A stretch of 64,000 nucleotides of DNA from Tubulanus polymorphus (Eukaryota > Nemertea > Palaeonemertea > Tubulaniformes > Tubulanidae), in NCBI RefSeq assembly GCF_964204645.1, contig NC_134025.1, positions 24,458,001-24,522,000 on the forward strand. Reading direction: 5' to 3'. Below the pieces are notes generated by a model, which saw only the letters and a list, made by a program, of their open reading frames with translations, did no database searches and was not told the DNA's origin. Numbering within the stretch: the first letter of the stretch is position 1; each line of letters begins with the position of its first letter. This document shows positions 62,526-64,000 of this stretch, piece by piece. Position numbers and translations under genes: made by a program.

Positions 62526-64000
62526 GGGATTTATATTCAGGGTTCACTCCCACCTCCCTGAGACGTAAGTCCATACACGGATCAAAATGGGCTTCAGCCT
62601 GCTCATAATCTGTAGACGATTTCATAATTTCTTCGTGGGTCAAATTTTGAAATTACGAACGACAAAGTGAATGCTGATTCTGAACGATATCATACGTCAT
62701 TCTTTGCGACCGTTGGTCATAGCATGGATGAGCTATAAACTACTAGTTTATACGTCCATGGTCATAGTCAGTTGGGTGATTCCGTAAAACTTGATCACAA
62801 AATGGAAAAGCAAGTACTTCAATCGTATTTCGTGGCCTGATAGAAAACAATTTTTGTAGTATTAGAACGAAAATTCTTAGAAAGTGATATTTTTCCGAAA
62901 CCTTTTTCAACCGTTTTTCTATCCGCGAACTCTGGTAACAATGGCCAGACTGTAATAAGCTAATGCACGAGGATGAAGATCTCGCCTTTAATATGAACCG
63001 GGAGAATCGGCGAAAAACCAAATAATTCTCTTTGATCTGTGGAATACCGGCGCGGTTTTGATATGGCGGATGCCCTCCAAAGGAATTATGAATTTCCGGT
63101 GCGTAGATTCAGCATTTCAAAGCAGCTTCGGTCGGCCGAATCTCGCGGGTAAATGATTAAAGTCTTCGGATGTTAAGAGAACATCCTGTCGGTGCACGGG
63201 GATAGAGTCGCGTCTAACGACAGCAGATGCGCGTCAGGTTGATCGATTTGATGCAACGGAAGCGGGATGTTTTTCGGACCAAAATGCCAAAATTTTAATG
63301 ATCATCAGCGCGGTTCATGTTGTTTCCTGGATAGTAATTAGTGCGCTGCATCATACGTATCTATTCAGATCGTGTATTTAGATATCATAGAGCTTTTTTG
63401 AAGAATTACTCGCTCAAGATCTGTTATAAACGACTAAAAAGATGTAACGTATTTCCCAAAACGACATATATTTTAACTTAAGCCCTCGATTTTGGCGAGG
63501 CAAATCTATCGACGAATAAACACGTATAAATGATTTTTCGGAATCAACAAACAACACTAAGTGATGTCTGGCCATTATGCCGGTTTTGGCTGCTTTCTTC
63601 AATCTCAATAATTTCATGTAATAATCTTATAAAACATTTTCTATCGATGAATAATGATTATCAACATTATCATTATTAGAAAATGATTACGAAATTTTCG
63701 ATGAAGCGTCAAGATTTTCAAAGAGTAACTCTAGATTTTTAAGTTTCTTTGATTAAGTCAATTTAACAAGAAATGTCATCTTTCGTCATGTTTGATATTT
63801 TGATATGTGTCCGTGGAGCGCTTTTTTTCTTCGTGAAGTCATTCGGTAATTAAATTCATTTGCAAAACAGACGTATAGCCTGACTTCCTGGCCGTTTGAA
63901 CCGTTGAAATTTAAGTTGGCTTCGTTTAAAGAAAAAAATGATAATGAATTTCTTTTACATTGTTTTAGAAAGTTTAGTTCATTTAAACTGCTCGTATGAT
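62526..64000. other. Right end of window, nothing recognised
   Basis: No exon, RNA gene or repeat family is identifiable. Open frames at 62743-63021 and 63414-63617 on the minus strand have no similarity I know. Confidence 0.45.

Overview
The window is nuclear DNA of an animal. The evidence is spliced genes with GT/AG introns and many small exons, a glutamyl-prolyl-tRNA synthetase reading frame, metazoan-type families (MPND, FAPP2/PLEKHA8, ER FKBP, ADP-dependent glucokinase, INSM), AT-rich introns and many short transposon remnants. The compact introns, the HDEL retrieval signal and the repeat content suggest an invertebrate bilaterian, probably marine. I cannot name the species.

Layout. 1-7006: the 5' part of EPRS1 on the minus strand (17 exons, 741 residues), running off the left edge. 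7.1-17.5 kb: a repeat-rich stretch with a nested MITE, two 3' fragments of one non-LTR retrotransposon family, a ~175-bp tandem array, two unrelated minisatellites that both have a 28-bp period, and a pure 88-unit CTG/CAG tract. The tract lies between a textbook core promoter (CCAAT, CRE, TATA) and a possible first coding exon on the minus strand. 18.2-21.2 kb: MPND, plus strand, 14 exons. 22.5-23.6 kb: an ER-resident FKBP with two EF-hands and HDEL, minus strand, 4 exons. 24.2-30.9 kb: PLEKHA8/FAPP2, plus strand, 12 exons. 34.1-37.1 kb: ADPGK, minus strand, 5 exons. 37.1-51.4 kb: long non-coding stretch with a 207-bp TA tract and a perfect AT palindrome. 51.7-53.1 kb: an intronless INSM/nerfin-type zinc-finger gene, plus strand. 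53.1-64.0 kb: again no recognisable coding sequence.

The genes do not form a pathway; they are ordinary neighbours. Exon boundaries were read by hand from splice sites, phase and protein similarity. All five internal genes give uninterrupted reading frames with consistent phase, and the EPRS1 part does as well. No CRISPR array, tRNA or rRNA gene, operon or new multi-gene system was seen. The points most worth following up are the repeat-containing candidate transcription unit at 14.9-15.6 kb, a duplicated splice acceptor inside MPND, the degenerate prolyl-isomerase pocket of the FKBP, and a dispersed repeat whose uninterrupted form at 17.4 kb matches the flanks of a retrotransposon fragment at 7.7-8.3 kb.
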